A DNA stretch of 43,700 bases from Deltaproteobacteria bacterium (lineage in GTDB: Bacteria > Desulfobacterota > Desulfuromonadia > Desulfuromonadales > Geopsychrobacteraceae). Both the position numbers and the translations under genes were made by a program. The stretch is taken from positions 1 through 43,700 of the forward strand of contig JAJRWH010000106.1 in the NCBI GenBank assembly GCA_024276935.1, read 5' to 3'. Below are positions 36,097-43,700 of the stretch, piece by piece; positions within the stretch are counted from its first letter, which is position 1, and each line of letters begins with the position of its first letter. Under the pieces are notes generated by a model. The model searched no databases, was not told the DNA's origin, and saw only the letters and a list, made by a program, of their open reading frames with translations.

Positions 36097-37308
36097 TCAG
36101 ATTTTGACTGCGGTCAGGATATAGACCGGGTTATAGGCCTCGAACATCTTGTAGTTGGTCAATGGCCGGGTACGAGCGATATTGACCGTCACCACCTCAA
36201 CCTCGAACCCGGCATTACCGAAAAACTCGTTGGCTGCGGTCAGGGTATCGAGAGTAATGGCGTTAAGAACAATTCGTCCGCCGGTTGCCAACCGCTGATC
36301 GGCAATTTCAAGAATCTCCCACAGGTGACCACCGGAACCACCAATAAAGACCCGGTCAGGATCGGGCAGTTCTTCAAGGCACAGCGGGGCATCTCCTTCG
36401 ACCAGATGCACATTGCGGGCATTGAACTTTTGAAGATTCTGCTTGATAAAACGGCGACATTCTTCGTTGCGCTCGACGGCAAAAATCCGTCCATTGGGCA
36501 ACAGGTGATCAGCCTCAATCGAAATGGACCCCGAACCGGCACCGATATCCCACAGACACATGTCGTGGCGCAGCTTGAGTTTGGCCAGAGTTACAACCCG
36601 GATCTCTTCTTTGGTGATCAGCTTCTTGACCGTAACAAACTCATCATCGGGGATACCAAGGGTCGGAACATAGGTCTGTTCCTCGTCATCAAATTCGCGC
36701 ACCAGCAGCAGAACATTAAGTGGTGCCGCTTCGGTTTCGACCAGATCAACAATATTGGTGATCCGAATCCGCTCTTTGTCTGTGCCGAGATCTTCACACA
36801 GATAAGCCCGGTAACCGCTCCGGCCCCGTTCGAGCAGAGCCCTGGCAATCGCCGCCGGGGTATTGACGTCATCGGTAAGAATCGCCGACTTGTCGTTGGC
36901 GACAATCCGGTCGACCGCTTTTTGCAGCCCACGACCATGAACCGAGATAAAGACCGCATCATCCCAGGGTTCACGAATCTTGGCAAAAGCATACTGCACC
37001 GAAGTAACGTTGGGCAGAAACTCAAGCAGGGTATCGGGCAGGTTGCGCAGCAGATAACGTCCGATCCCAAAGAAAAGCGGGTCGCCCGAAGCCAGAACCA
37101 CACTACGTCCCTGATGACGTTGCAGGGTTTCGACCAGATCTGCCAGATTCTTGTCGATGCAGATCGTCTGACCGTTAAAATCGGGAAAGAGTGCCAGCAG
37201 ACGTTCACCACCGCAGAGGAGATCTGCTTCATGGATAATTTCCAGCGCCTGACTGCCAAACGCTTCCTGGCCGGCAATTCCGGCCCCGATCACATGGATG
37301 GTTTTCAT
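36097..37308 (-). CDS. cbiET: CbiE-CbiT fusion (cobalt-precorrin C5/C15-methyltransferase and C12 decarboxylase)
   Basis: 403 residues, the same layout as CobL. Residues 1 to about 205 are CbiE: HVIGAGIAG, CGGERLLALFP, ASGDPLFFGIGRYL and FLPNVTSVQYAFAKI. Residues about 215-403 are CbiT: GIPDDEF, ITKEEIRVVTLAKLKL, the SAM loop WDIGAGSGSISIE, and FIGGSGGHL. The two activities methylate C-5 and C-15 and decarboxylate the C-12 acetate. GAGGAG just upstream of the ATG overlaps the cbiD stop region; the two genes are 12 nt apart. Confidence 0.95.
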   Translation of the reverse strand: MKTIHVIGAGIAGQEAFGSQALEIIHEADLLCGGERLLALFPDFNGQTICIDKNLADLVETLQRHQGRSVVLASGDPLFFGIGRYLLRNLPDTLLEFLPNVTSVQYAFAKIREPWDDAVFISVHGRGLQKAVDRIVANDKSAILTDDVNTPAAIARALLERGRSGYRAYLCEDLGTDKERIRITNIVDLVETEAAPLNVLLLVREFDDEEQTYVPTLGIPDDEFVTVKKLITKEEIRVVTLAKLKLRHDMCLWDIGAGSGSISIEADHLLPNGRIFAVERNEECRRFIKQNLQKFNARNVHLVEGDAPLCLEELPDPDRVFIGGSGGHLWEILEIADQRLATGGRIVLNAITLDTLTAANEFFGNAGFEVEVVTVNIARTRPLTNYKMFEAYNPVYILTAVKI

Positions 37309-37320
37309 GTCTTTTACTCC

Positions 37321-38382
37321 TCAGGAGTCACTAAAATGCCTTGCAACCTGGCCCTGATAATCAACCAGCAGCAACTGTAAATGCACGGAGGGAAGAATCT
37401 TGCGGCACTGCCGCACTGCCTCGGCAACAACCTTATCAATCAACCGGGAATCCGCCCCGACAGCAACAAAAATATCTCGTGCGGTATGCGCCAACTCTAG
37501 CCGTGAAATATCGGCAGGGTCAAGGTTGATCTCATCAGCCCAGGACACAAGCTGCTGCAAATCGAGGCTCGAATTGCGGACGTGAGTCTGGGGATGACCA
37601 CAGGCGATCTTGACCAGCTTGGCAAACTGACCGGCCAGGGTCAGGCGCGATACTTTTTTACGTGCACAAGCCTCAAGACAATAGCCGATATGGTCACCCA
37701 TCATCACGAAAGCTTCTTCTGCCAGACCCGCAAAAACAGCACGGGCGACCGACTCGCTGCTGCGCCCGGTACTCAGAACAAGGTTGTCGGCTCCACTGGC
37801 CAGAGCAACATCGAGGGCCACTTCAAGGGTGTCGGTCCAGGCCTTGTGACTGATCGGACGCACGATACCGGTGGTGCCAAGAATCGACAGCCCGCCAACA
37901 ATACCGAGCCGCTCGTTCATGGTTTTTGCCGCCCGTTCCCGACCTTCGGGGATAAAGATCTCAACCCGAAAACCACCCTCGGCAAAGACCGTACGCAGGG
38001 CGGTTTCAATCATCTGCCGCGGAACCGGATTGATCGCCGGTTCACCAATCGCCAAGGCCAGTCCCGGTTTGGTAATGGTCCCAACTCCGATCCCGGCGAC
38101 AAACTCAAGCTCCGCATCAGCGCGACAACTCAACCTGGCACAGATTTCAACCCCGTGGGTCACGTCAGGGTCATCACCGGCATCCTTGATTACTGAAGCA
38201 ACGGCATTTTCTTCTTCAATAAAACAGCGCTCCAGACTGAAACACACCCTGTCACCAGCAGGCATGGGTAACCAGACCTCTTGCGGGGGCTGACCATCAC
38301 GCAGCAACAAGGCTGCGCCCAAGGTCGCCGCCGCTGCACAAGCTCCGGTCGTGTACCCACTGCGCAGCTGTTTCTTCATCAC
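37321..38382 (-). CDS. cbiD: Cobalt-precorrin-5B C1-methyltransferase (CbiD)
   Basis: 353 residues. Marker of the anaerobic route; no equivalent in the aerobic pathway. Recognised from RSGYTTGACAAAAT near the N-terminus, GDDPDVTHGVEI, GVGTITKPGLALAIGEPAINPVPR, and GILGTTGIVRPISHKA-type block. Starts either at the GTG 38382 or the ATG right after it (38379). It begins 1 nt after the cbiC stop. Confidence 0.95.
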   Translation of the reverse strand: MMKKQLRSGYTTGACAAAATLGAALLLRDGQPPQEVWLPMPAGDRVCFSLERCFIEEENAVASVIKDAGDDPDVTHGVEICARLSCRADAELEFVAGIGVGTITKPGLALAIGEPAINPVPRQMIETALRTVFAEGGFRVEIFIPEGRERAAKTMNERLGIVGGLSILGTTGIVRPISHKAWTDTLEVALDVALASGADNLVLSTGRSSESVARAVFAGLAEEAFVMMGDHIGYCLEACARKKVSRLTLAGQFAKLVKIACGHPQTHVRNSSLDLQQLVSWADEINLDPADISRLELAHTARDIFVAVGADSRLIDKVVAEAVRQCRKILPSVHLQLLLVDYQGQVARHFSDS

Positions 38383-38383
38383 T

Positions 38384-39010
38384 TCAACCAGTCGCCTGAA
38401 TCATCAGCGCATTCAGGATCGTGGCGGCAATCGCCGAGCCTCCCTTGCGTCCTCGACAGCAAATACAGGGCAGATCGCTCTGGTAAAGGGCTTCTTTCGA
38501 TTCGGCAGCACCAACGAAACCGACCGGAACGCCAACAACCAGCGCCGGATCAACCTTCCCTGCTTCGGCCAGACGCAACAACTCAAAAAGAGCTGTTGGG
38601 GCATTGCCAATCAGAAAGATATTGCACCCTTCAGCCACCCCTTTGCGCAGTGCCAGAATTGAGCGAGTTATCCCCTGCTCTTTAGCCACCGCCGCGACAT
38701 CCTTATCGGCAACATGGCAGACAGCAGTCGCCCCCAAAGTGGCCAGGCGGGTTTTATTGATCCCGGACAGGACCATGTTGGTGTCGCACAGAATTTTTGC
38801 TCCACCACGCAGAGCGGCAATCCCACGCGAGACCACCGCGAAAGAAAACTCTGTTGTCTCGGCAAAAGAAAAGTCAGCAGTGGTATGAATCACCCGTCGC
38901 ACCACCGGCCATTGCTGCTCATCAAACTGATGCGGGCCGACTTCGGCATCGATGAGACGAAAGCTTTCCGCTTCGATCGCTTCCGGTTTTACAATTACTG
39001 GTCCTGCCAT
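38384..39010 (-). CDS. cbiC: Cobalt-precorrin-8 methylmutase (CbiC)
   Basis: 208 residues, usual length. Moves the methyl group from C-11 to C-12. The catalytic His is in RRVIHTTADFSFAE; other family blocks are ALRGGAKILCDTNMVLSGI and VVGVPVGFVGAAESKEAL. The gene lies between the ThiC-like gene and cbiD; a 138-bp gap with CT-rich repeats separates it from the former. Confidence 0.95.
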   Translation of the reverse strand: MAGPVIVKPEAIEAESFRLIDAEVGPHQFDEQQWPVVRRVIHTTADFSFAETTEFSFAVVSRGIAALRGGAKILCDTNMVLSGINKTRLATLGATAVCHVADKDVAAVAKEQGITRSILALRKGVAEGCNIFLIGNAPTALFELLRLAEAGKVDPALVVGVPVGFVGAAESKEALYQSDLPCICCRGRKGGSAIAATILNALMIQATG

Positions 39011-39104
39011 AGAAAACCTCCAATCTCGCCTCGTGCAAAGATCGCCACGCTAAGAGAAGAAAAACAAAGGCTTTAGTAGCAAAGCGAACGAGCGCAAGAT
39101 TGCT

Positions 39105-39145
39105 TTTGCCCTTCTCTGCGCCTCCGCGCCTCTGCGTGAGACCGT
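39105..39145. repeat. CT-rich degenerate repeat between cbiC and the ThiC-like gene
   Basis: The stretch has overlapping units of the form CTCTGCG, CCTCCGCG, CCTCTGCG, TGAG. It belongs to the same purine/pyrimidine-rich family as the repeats at 32706, 40509 and 42004 and lies right before the ThiC-like gene stop region. Confidence 0.55.
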
Positions 39146-39148
39146 CTT

Positions 39149-40456
39149 TTAGATCTTATCCCCACGCAGATCATTCTTGAACAACTCCCCCGCCCCGCGT
39201 GAGGCACAGAAATCGCCACACATGGTACAGGTATTCTCATCTTCGGGAGTACGGCTGGCCCGAATGGCCCGGGCATCTTCAGGAAAAAGGGCCAGTTCAA
39301 ACTGCTTGTCCCAATTGAGATCACGCCGGGCTTTACTCATCTTCTTGTCGCGGTCGCGGCCTTTTTCAGGGTACTTGTTCATATCACCGATATAGGCGGC
39401 GACCTTGGCCGCCTTGACGCCGTCAATCACGTCCTGTTCGTTGGGCAACGCCAAATGCTCTGCCGGGGTGATATAGCAGATCAGATCAGCACCATAGCGG
39501 CTCGACTGGGCCGAGCCGATGGCCGCGGTAATATGATCATAGCCCGGAGCGACGTCGGTTGAAATGGGTCCCAGCATATAGTAGGGCGCATCACCGCTCA
39601 TCCGTTTTTGCAACCGGATATTGGCTTCGACCTCATCAAGCGGCATATGACCCGGCCCTTCGACCAGCATCTGGCAACCCATATCGCGACCCAGTTCAGA
39701 AAGTTCACAGTTGATCAGCAGCTCCTGGATCATCGCCCGGTCGTTACTGTCATGAATCGCTCCGGCCCGCAGTCCGTTGCCAAGAGAAAGGACCACATCA
39801 TACTTCTTCAGGATAGCGCAAACCCGGTCAAACTTCTCGTAAAGTGGGTTTTCGCGCCCGTTTTTCATCATCCAGGCAACCATCGACACTCCGCCCTTGC
39901 TGACCAACCCGCCATAACGGTAGCCCTGCTTGCGCAGCCGTTCGATAGTATAGAGGTTGATCCCGCAGTGAATCGCCATGAAGGCCATCCCGTCGGCGCA
40001 CTGCTGTTCAATAATGTCGAACAACATCTCTTCATCAAGCTTGTTCGGATCGCCATATTTGCGGGCCGCCTCACAGAAAGCCTGATAGAGCGGAACGTTG
40101 CCAACCGGCAGGTCGACCGCGGCGATCACCTCACGCCGTACCCGGTCGAGATCACCACCGACCGAAAGTTCCATCAGAGTGTCAGCCCCGGCTGCCTGGG
40201 CCGCCTTTGCCTTGCTGATTTCGGCATCATAATCAACAATATCGGATGAGGTACCGATTGAAGCATTGACCTTGGTTCGCAGACCTTTGCCGATCCCGAC
40301 CGGATTGGGATGACGGATATTATTGCCGGGGATAACCACCTTGCCCTCGGCAACCATCTGACGCACAAACTCACTGTCGACATTTTCACTTTTAGCCACC
40401 GCCTCCATCTGGGCGGTGATAAGGCCCTGACGGGCCGATTCAATCTGGGTTGGCAC
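39149..40456 (-). CDS. bzaF: ThiC-like radical SAM enzyme; probable 5-hydroxybenzimidazole synthase (BzaF)
   Basis: 435 residues. ThiC superfamily blocks: IPGNNIRHPNPVGIGKGLRTKVNASIGTSS-type start (key parts NIRHPN, KVNASIGTS), ADTLMELSVGGDL, FMAIHCGIN, GGVSMVAWM, CQMLVEGPGHMPLDEV, MLGPISTDVAPGYDHITAAIG. The C-terminal cluster motif is C410-x2-C413-x3-C417, while E. coli ThiC has CX2CX4C. ThiC and its paralogue BzaF both start from aminoimidazole ribotide; BzaF makes 5-hydroxybenzimidazole, the lower ligand used by several anaerobic deltaproteobacteria. Its place inside a cobamide operon with cobT, its short length (no ThiC N-terminal domain) and the lack of a TPP riboswitch favour BzaF, but true ThiC is not excluded. 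GTG start with AGGAGG 8 nt upstream. Confidence 0.8.
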   Translation of the reverse strand: MPTQIESARQGLITAQMEAVAKSENVDSEFVRQMVAEGKVVIPGNNIRHPNPVGIGKGLRTKVNASIGTSSDIVDYDAEISKAKAAQAAGADTLMELSVGGDLDRVRREVIAAVDLPVGNVPLYQAFCEAARKYGDPNKLDEEMLFDIIEQQCADGMAFMAIHCGINLYTIERLRKQGYRYGGLVSKGGVSMVAWMMKNGRENPLYEKFDRVCAILKKYDVVLSLGNGLRAGAIHDSNDRAMIQELLINCELSELGRDMGCQMLVEGPGHMPLDEVEANIRLQKRMSGDAPYYMLGPISTDVAPGYDHITAAIGSAQSSRYGADLICYITPAEHLALPNEQDVIDGVKAAKVAAYIGDMNKYPEKGRDRDKKMSKARRDLNWDKQFELALFPEDARAIRASRTPEDENTCTMCGDFCASRGAGELFKNDLRGDKI

Positions 40457-40508
40457 TGCTACTACCTCCTGTTGTATTTTTTTATTTGGGCCCCAAGACG
40501 CAAATGCA

Positions 40509-40627
40509 TTTTAACGGAGAGGGGCAGAGGTGGAGAGAAAATCAAAATCTCTTTCTGGGGTTAAAACCAAAATCAGGATTTATGCTTTTCTCCGCGAACT
40601 CTCCATCTCAGCGTCTCCGCGTTAAAA
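40509..40627. repeat. Imperfect inverted repeat in the gap before the ThiC-like gene
   Basis: TTTTAACGGAGAGG..GAGGTGGAGAG at 40509-40537 pairs, with mismatches, with CTCTCCATCTCAGCG..CCGCGTTAAAA at 40599-40627. The gap (40457-40658) shows no TPP or B12 riboswitch by eye and no ORF. It may be a decayed palindromic element or a structure in the polycistronic RNA. Confidence 0.5.
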
Positions 40628-40658
40628 ACAGCTTTTGAACCTCCTGGTGCCTTGGTGA

Positions 40659-42023
40659 CTACATGCGTTTTTCACAAAAACTGACAAAATTTTCCGCCAG
40701 CTGCGGATTACTGCCAAAATGCAGATGAACATAACTGGCGAGAACATTTTTATATCTGAATCCTTCCCGGCCCAAATCAACCCCGCCCTTGCGGCTGAGT
40801 CGATAGCTGCGGGTAATTGTCGGCGGCATTTCCAGCTCCGAATAATGAAACTCATGTCCACGGGCAACTGTTCCGGCTGGACCAAGTGGAGTCGCTTCGC
40901 TAAAGCTCACCTCGCGGTAGCCAAGAGCCTTGCGCCGGGCAAGCAGTCTGGCCTGGGCGGGAAAGATTCCGCACAGTGGCTGACCATTCAGGCCTTCACA
41001 CAACAGCAACAGGCCGCCACATTCGGCATAGATCGGCAATCCTGCCTCGGCAACAGCACGTAGCTGGCCGATCATCTCACCATTTTGGGCCAGCTGATCC
41101 AAAAAAAGTTCAGGATAACCACCCGGCAGGTAGAGTCCATCGAGATTGTCCGGCAACAGATCTTGCAGCGGAGAGAAAAAGGCCAGTTCAGCCCCTGCTG
41201 CTTCAAGCTGTTCCAGATTCTCCGGATAGCAAAAGCAGAAGGCCGTATCACGAGCCACACCGATCCTGACCCGTTTTTTGATCGAGGGCGGTCCCTGACA
41301 GGGGCCAGGTCTGTTCCTTGACAAGGACTGACCCTGCAACAGGGCATCAAGATCAAGATGCTCTTCAACCAGATCGGCCAGGGCGGCGTAATTGGCCTGT
41401 CCTTCAGCCGCAGTCACCAGCCCCAGATGACGTTCCGCCAGACAGGTTTCATCCCGTCGTGGCAGACAGCCCAGCAAAGGCGGCAGACCAGGTGTCGACC
41501 CAAGGGCCTGTTCAAGCAATTCGCGATGACGTTCCGAACCGACCCGATTGAACACCACCCCGGCAAATTGCAGGCGAGGATCAAAATCAACAAACCCCTT
41601 GACCAGAGCCGCGGCACTGCGAGCCTGGGACCGGGCATCAACAACCAGCAGTATTCGGCCATTCAGCCAGCGACTTATTTCAGCTGTTGAACCCTCATCA
41701 CTGCCCCCAGAAGCCCCGTCGAAGAGTCCCATGACACCTTCGACCAGAGCCAGGTCGGCCCCGGCACACCCACGAGAAAAACTTGCCCGAACTGCCTGTT
41801 CACCACAGATCCACCCGTCAAGATTACGACTGATTCGTCCACTGGCGGTCGCATGATGACCAGGATCAATAAAATCGGGGCCAACCTTGAAAGGCGCAAC
41901 CTCAAGTCCGCGTTGTCGCAAAGCAGTCAACAAACCAAGAGTCAGTGTTGTCTTGCCGCTACCACTCGCCGGGGCGGCGATAATCAGGGGTAAGAGTCCC
42001 CTGTCTCGCTTCTCGCTTCTCAC
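40659..42023 (-). CDS. cbiA: Cobyrinic acid a,c-diamide synthase (CbiA/CobB)
   Basis: 454 residues. N-terminal ATPase with P-loop APASGSGKTT and KVGPDFIDPGHH; C-terminal glutaminase with the nucleophile Cys in PIYAECGGLLLLC and the YREV..F / GHEFHYSE end. Amidates the a and c side chains. The start is a GTG at 42023 that lies inside a heptanucleotide repeat; GGAGAG upstream serves as ribosome site. Residues 2-8 (RSEKRDR) come from the repeat, and the usual family N-terminus begins later, near LLPLIIAAP. 16 nt after the cobC stop. Confidence 0.93.
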   Translation of the reverse strand: MRSEKRDRGLLPLIIAAPASGSGKTTLTLGLLTALRQRGLEVAPFKVGPDFIDPGHHATASGRISRNLDGWICGEQAVRASFSRGCAGADLALVEGVMGLFDGASGGSDEGSTAEISRWLNGRILLVVDARSQARSAAALVKGFVDFDPRLQFAGVVFNRVGSERHRELLEQALGSTPGLPPLLGCLPRRDETCLAERHLGLVTAAEGQANYAALADLVEEHLDLDALLQGQSLSRNRPGPCQGPPSIKKRVRIGVARDTAFCFCYPENLEQLEAAGAELAFFSPLQDLLPDNLDGLYLPGGYPELFLDQLAQNGEMIGQLRAVAEAGLPIYAECGGLLLLCEGLNGQPLCGIFPAQARLLARRKALGYREVSFSEATPLGPAGTVARGHEFHYSELEMPPTITRSYRLSRKGGVDLGREGFRYKNVLASYVHLHFGSNPQLAENFVSFCEKRM

Positions 42024-42038
42024 TTCTCGCCTCTCCGA
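42004..42038. repeat. Heptanucleotide tandem repeat carrying the cbiA start codon
   Basis: Plus-strand units TCTCGCT, TCTCGCT, TCTCACT, TCTCGCC, TCTCCGA (42004-42038). On the coding strand the third unit, AGTGAGA, holds the GTG start of cbiA. Two units are inside the coding region and two are in the ribosome-site region. Confidence 0.75.
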
Positions 42039-42039
42039 T

Positions 42040-42654
42040 CTACCCGTTCAGCAGCTGAACGGTGGCGTAGCCATCGGCCCAGTAATCAATGATATTCAGG
42101 CAACCGTAGCTTTGCTCGATATGAAACATTTGGGTCAGGGGAGCGCCAATAGCATCGAGTAAAATGACGCGGTTCACCCCACCATGAGCAACAATGGCAA
42201 GCTCTTCTCCTGCGTGACGCTCAAGCAGTTCGGCAATAACAGGTCGTACTCGCTGCGCCATCTGCAACAGGCTTTCGCCACCTGGCGGTGCGACATTCAC
42301 CAGATCATCCAGCCGGGCCTGCCACTCATCTGGCCAGCGTTGCTGGATATCCGTCCAGACCCGCCCCTCCCAAGCCCCGATATCCAGTTCACGCAGGCGG
42401 GCATCCGGGTGCAGGACCAGGCCGTGGGCCACCGCAATCTGCTCGGCACCATAGACAGTCCGCATAAGATCACTGCTGTAAACTGCCGCCAGAGGCACCG
42501 TTTTCAGGCGCGTAGCATAGGCCTCTGACTGCTCAACTCCAACAGCGGTCAGGGTGACATCGGCCTGTCCGTTGTAACGGCGCTGTTCGAAGCCTTCAAC
42601 CTGCCCGTGCCGCAGTAAATGAACACGTGTTCTGAGATTTTTCTCGTCTCCCAC
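42040..42654 (-). CDS. cobC: Alpha-ribazole phosphatase (CobC), histidine phosphatase family
   Basis: 204 residues, phosphoglycerate-mutase-like fold: LLRHGQVE near the N-terminus (catalytic His), YNGQADVTLTAVG, VYSSDLMRT, and the second His in AIVAHGGVNRVIL. Removes the 5'-phosphate from alpha-ribazole phosphate (or from the cobamide phosphate). GTG start with GAGGGG 7 nt upstream, 16 nt after the cobS stop. Function inferred from the location between cobS and cbiA. Confidence 0.88.
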   Translation of the reverse strand: MGDEKNLRTRVHLLRHGQVEGFEQRRYNGQADVTLTAVGVEQSEAYATRLKTVPLAAVYSSDLMRTVYGAEQIAVAHGLVLHPDARLRELDIGAWEGRVWTDIQQRWPDEWQARLDDLVNVAPPGGESLLQMAQRVRPVIAELLERHAGEELAIVAHGGVNRVILLDAIGAPLTQMFHIEQSYGCLNIIDYWADGYATVQLLNG

Positions 42655-42670
42655 CTATTTACCCCTCGCG

Positions 42671-43426
42671 TTACGAGCCAAAAGTGGCAAGAACCAGCAG
42701 CAACACCAGCACCTCGACCATTTCGGTCATCGCTCCGAGAACATCACCGGTAATTCCGCCAAGACGGGTTTCGAAGTAGCGCAGAATCAGCATGGTCGCA
42801 ATGCCGAGCAGAAAAACCAGAAAAATCCCCTTGAGCTGAAAAAGCACCAACGACGTCATAATCAGGGTCGCAGTCCCGCGCAAAAATTCGGGTTGGCCGA
42901 CATTTTCGACAAAAGCGCTGCCGGTTCCGCCCTCGGGGCGAATATAGGGTGCATAGCAGCAAAGAGTCAGCTGAATCCAGCGACCAGCGGTCGGCATAAA
43001 AATCAGTGCCGCATTCTTGTATTCAAGTGGTACATGGAAGAGGCTCAGATATTTGAGCAGCAGCACCATCACCAGCCCGACGGCACCAATCGCCCCGACC
43101 CGGCTATCCTTCATAATTTCGAGGGTTGATTTTTGGTCGCGCCCCCCGGCCAGACCGTCAAACAGATCGGCGACCCCATCCAGATGCAGAGCACCGGTGG
43201 CGGCAATCAACAACAGCACCAGTAAACAATCGAGCACCGCCCGGGGCAACAACCCGGCGAGCAACCAGTTGGCAACACAGAGCCCCAGACCCAGACCCAG
43301 ACCCACAGCAGGAAAAAGCCCCATACTGCGTCCCAGTTGTTCCGGTGTCGCCTCGATCTCTCTGCCCACGGGCAACAGGGTCAAAAAGGAGACCGCCAGA
43401 CGAAAATCGTCCCAGCGTTCTTTCAT
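42671..43426 (-). CDS. cobS: Adenosylcobinamide-GDP ribazoletransferase (cobalamin synthase, CobS)
   Basis: A 251-residue membrane protein with several helices. Recognised from FLTLLPVGR near the N-terminus, [23 protein letters not shown] with the catalytic DGxxDxxD acids, [14 protein letters not shown], and the C-terminal [17 protein letters not shown] block. Joins the nucleotide loop to adenosylcobinamide-GDP. Overlaps cobT by 4 nt (ATGA). Confidence 0.95.
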   Translation of the reverse strand: MKERWDDFRLAVSFLTLLPVGREIEATPEQLGRSMGLFPAVGLGLGLGLCVANWLLAGLLPRAVLDCLLVLLLIAATGALHLDGVADLFDGLAGGRDQKSTLEIMKDSRVGAIGAVGLVMVLLLKYLSLFHVPLEYKNAALIFMPTAGRWIQLTLCCYAPYIRPEGGTGSAFVENVGQPEFLRGTATLIMTSLVLFQLKGIFLVFLLGIATMLILRYFETRLGGITGDVLGAMTEMVEVLVLLLVLATFGS

Positions 43427-43700
43427 CGATCTTCCCCTTCTGATACCCCGGCATCAGCGAAGGTCAGCACCTCACGCAAAACACTCAGGCTGGCTTCGAT
43501 CAGGGTCATTGCCAGGACACCACCAGTCCCTTCACCAAGCCGCAACCCCAGATCGAGTAACGGCTGCTGGCCAATGCGATGCAACATATGACGGTGACCG
43601 ATTTCGACCGATTGATGGGCAGCAAAAATATAGTCCCGCACATGGGGATGAAGTTCAGACGCAATCAAGGCTCCGGCAGTCGAAATAAAACCATCAACCA
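43423..43700 (-). CDS. cobT: Nicotinate-nucleotide:benzimidazole phosphoribosyltransferase (CobT), C-terminal part only
   Basis: Only the last ~92 residues are in the window; the gene runs off the right edge. The reading frame enters as [17 protein letters not shown], then [12 protein letters not shown] and [18 protein letters not shown] with the usual C-terminal end, all CobT blocks. CobT activates the lower-ligand base (here possibly 5-hydroxybenzimidazole if the ThiC-like enzyme is BzaF). Confidence 0.93.
   Translation of the reverse strand, partial: VDGFISTAGALIASELHPHVRDYIFAAHQSVEIGHRHMLHRIGQQPLLDLGLRLGEGTGGVLAMTLIEASLSVLREVLTFADAGVSEGEDR

Noticed and set aside
40457..40658. TPP or cobalamin riboswitch upstream of the ThiC-like gene
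   Set aside because: I looked on the minus strand for the THI-box and B12-box cores and saw neither; the gap is explained by an inverted repeat and a strong ribosome site.

Overview
The window looks like part of the chromosome of an anaerobic, Gram-negative deltaproteobacterium of the Desulfuromonas/Pelobacter/Geobacter type. That is an inference. It rests on the oxygen-independent cobalamin route (cbiD, cbiG, cbiF, a cbiE-cbiT fusion), a ThiC-like benzimidazole synthase gene inside that cluster, a hemerythrin-like protein, signal peptides and a periplasmic M13 peptidase, and on the general style of the genes. No 16S, tRNA, phage, CRISPR or transposase gene was found.

Layout. (1) 248-4498: an exported M13 zinc peptidase, a CPBP membrane protease, a small CGGC-like protein and a small exported protein of unknown role. 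(2) 4667-8560: two large exported proteins that share a ~90-residue beta-sandwich repeat; the second also has a VWA domain and a C-terminal PAN/apple-like domain. (3) 8666-15595, minus strand: a complete, tightly overlapped MoxR-DUF58-DUF4381-BatA-BatB/C-BatD operon, a cell-envelope chaperone/stress module. (4) 15781-25000: housekeeping and signalling genes: PhnA/YjdM zinc ribbon, a CBS-DUF294 nucleotidyltransferase gene split by a stop, a triple-GAF sigma-54 activator, a MazG-like protein, SlyD, nitroreductase, a dus gene with an in-frame amber, and a GGDEF protein. (5) 25194-28706: a CHASE2-type receptor Ser/Thr kinase, a PP2C phosphatase and an FHA protein, forming one phospho-signalling operon. 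(6) 29195-43700, minus strand: a cobamide operon read cobT-cobS-cobC-cbiA-bzaF/thiC-cbiC-cbiD-cbiET-cbiF-[repeat]-cbiG-cobJ/cbiP-cbiB-cobD. It covers most of corrin ring methylation and contraction, amidation, aminopropanol attachment and nucleotide-loop assembly. cbiL, cbiJ, cobU and the chelatase are not in the window.

The most unusual features are: a ~520-bp two-copy non-coding element with terminal hairpins whose ends co-vary between copies, one copy lying inside the cobamide operon; heptanucleotide tandem repeats that form the linker of the CobJ-CbiP fusion and carry the cbiA start codon; and three separately interrupted genes (cbiG frameshift at a run of nine A, dus amber, CBS-DUF294 ochre).
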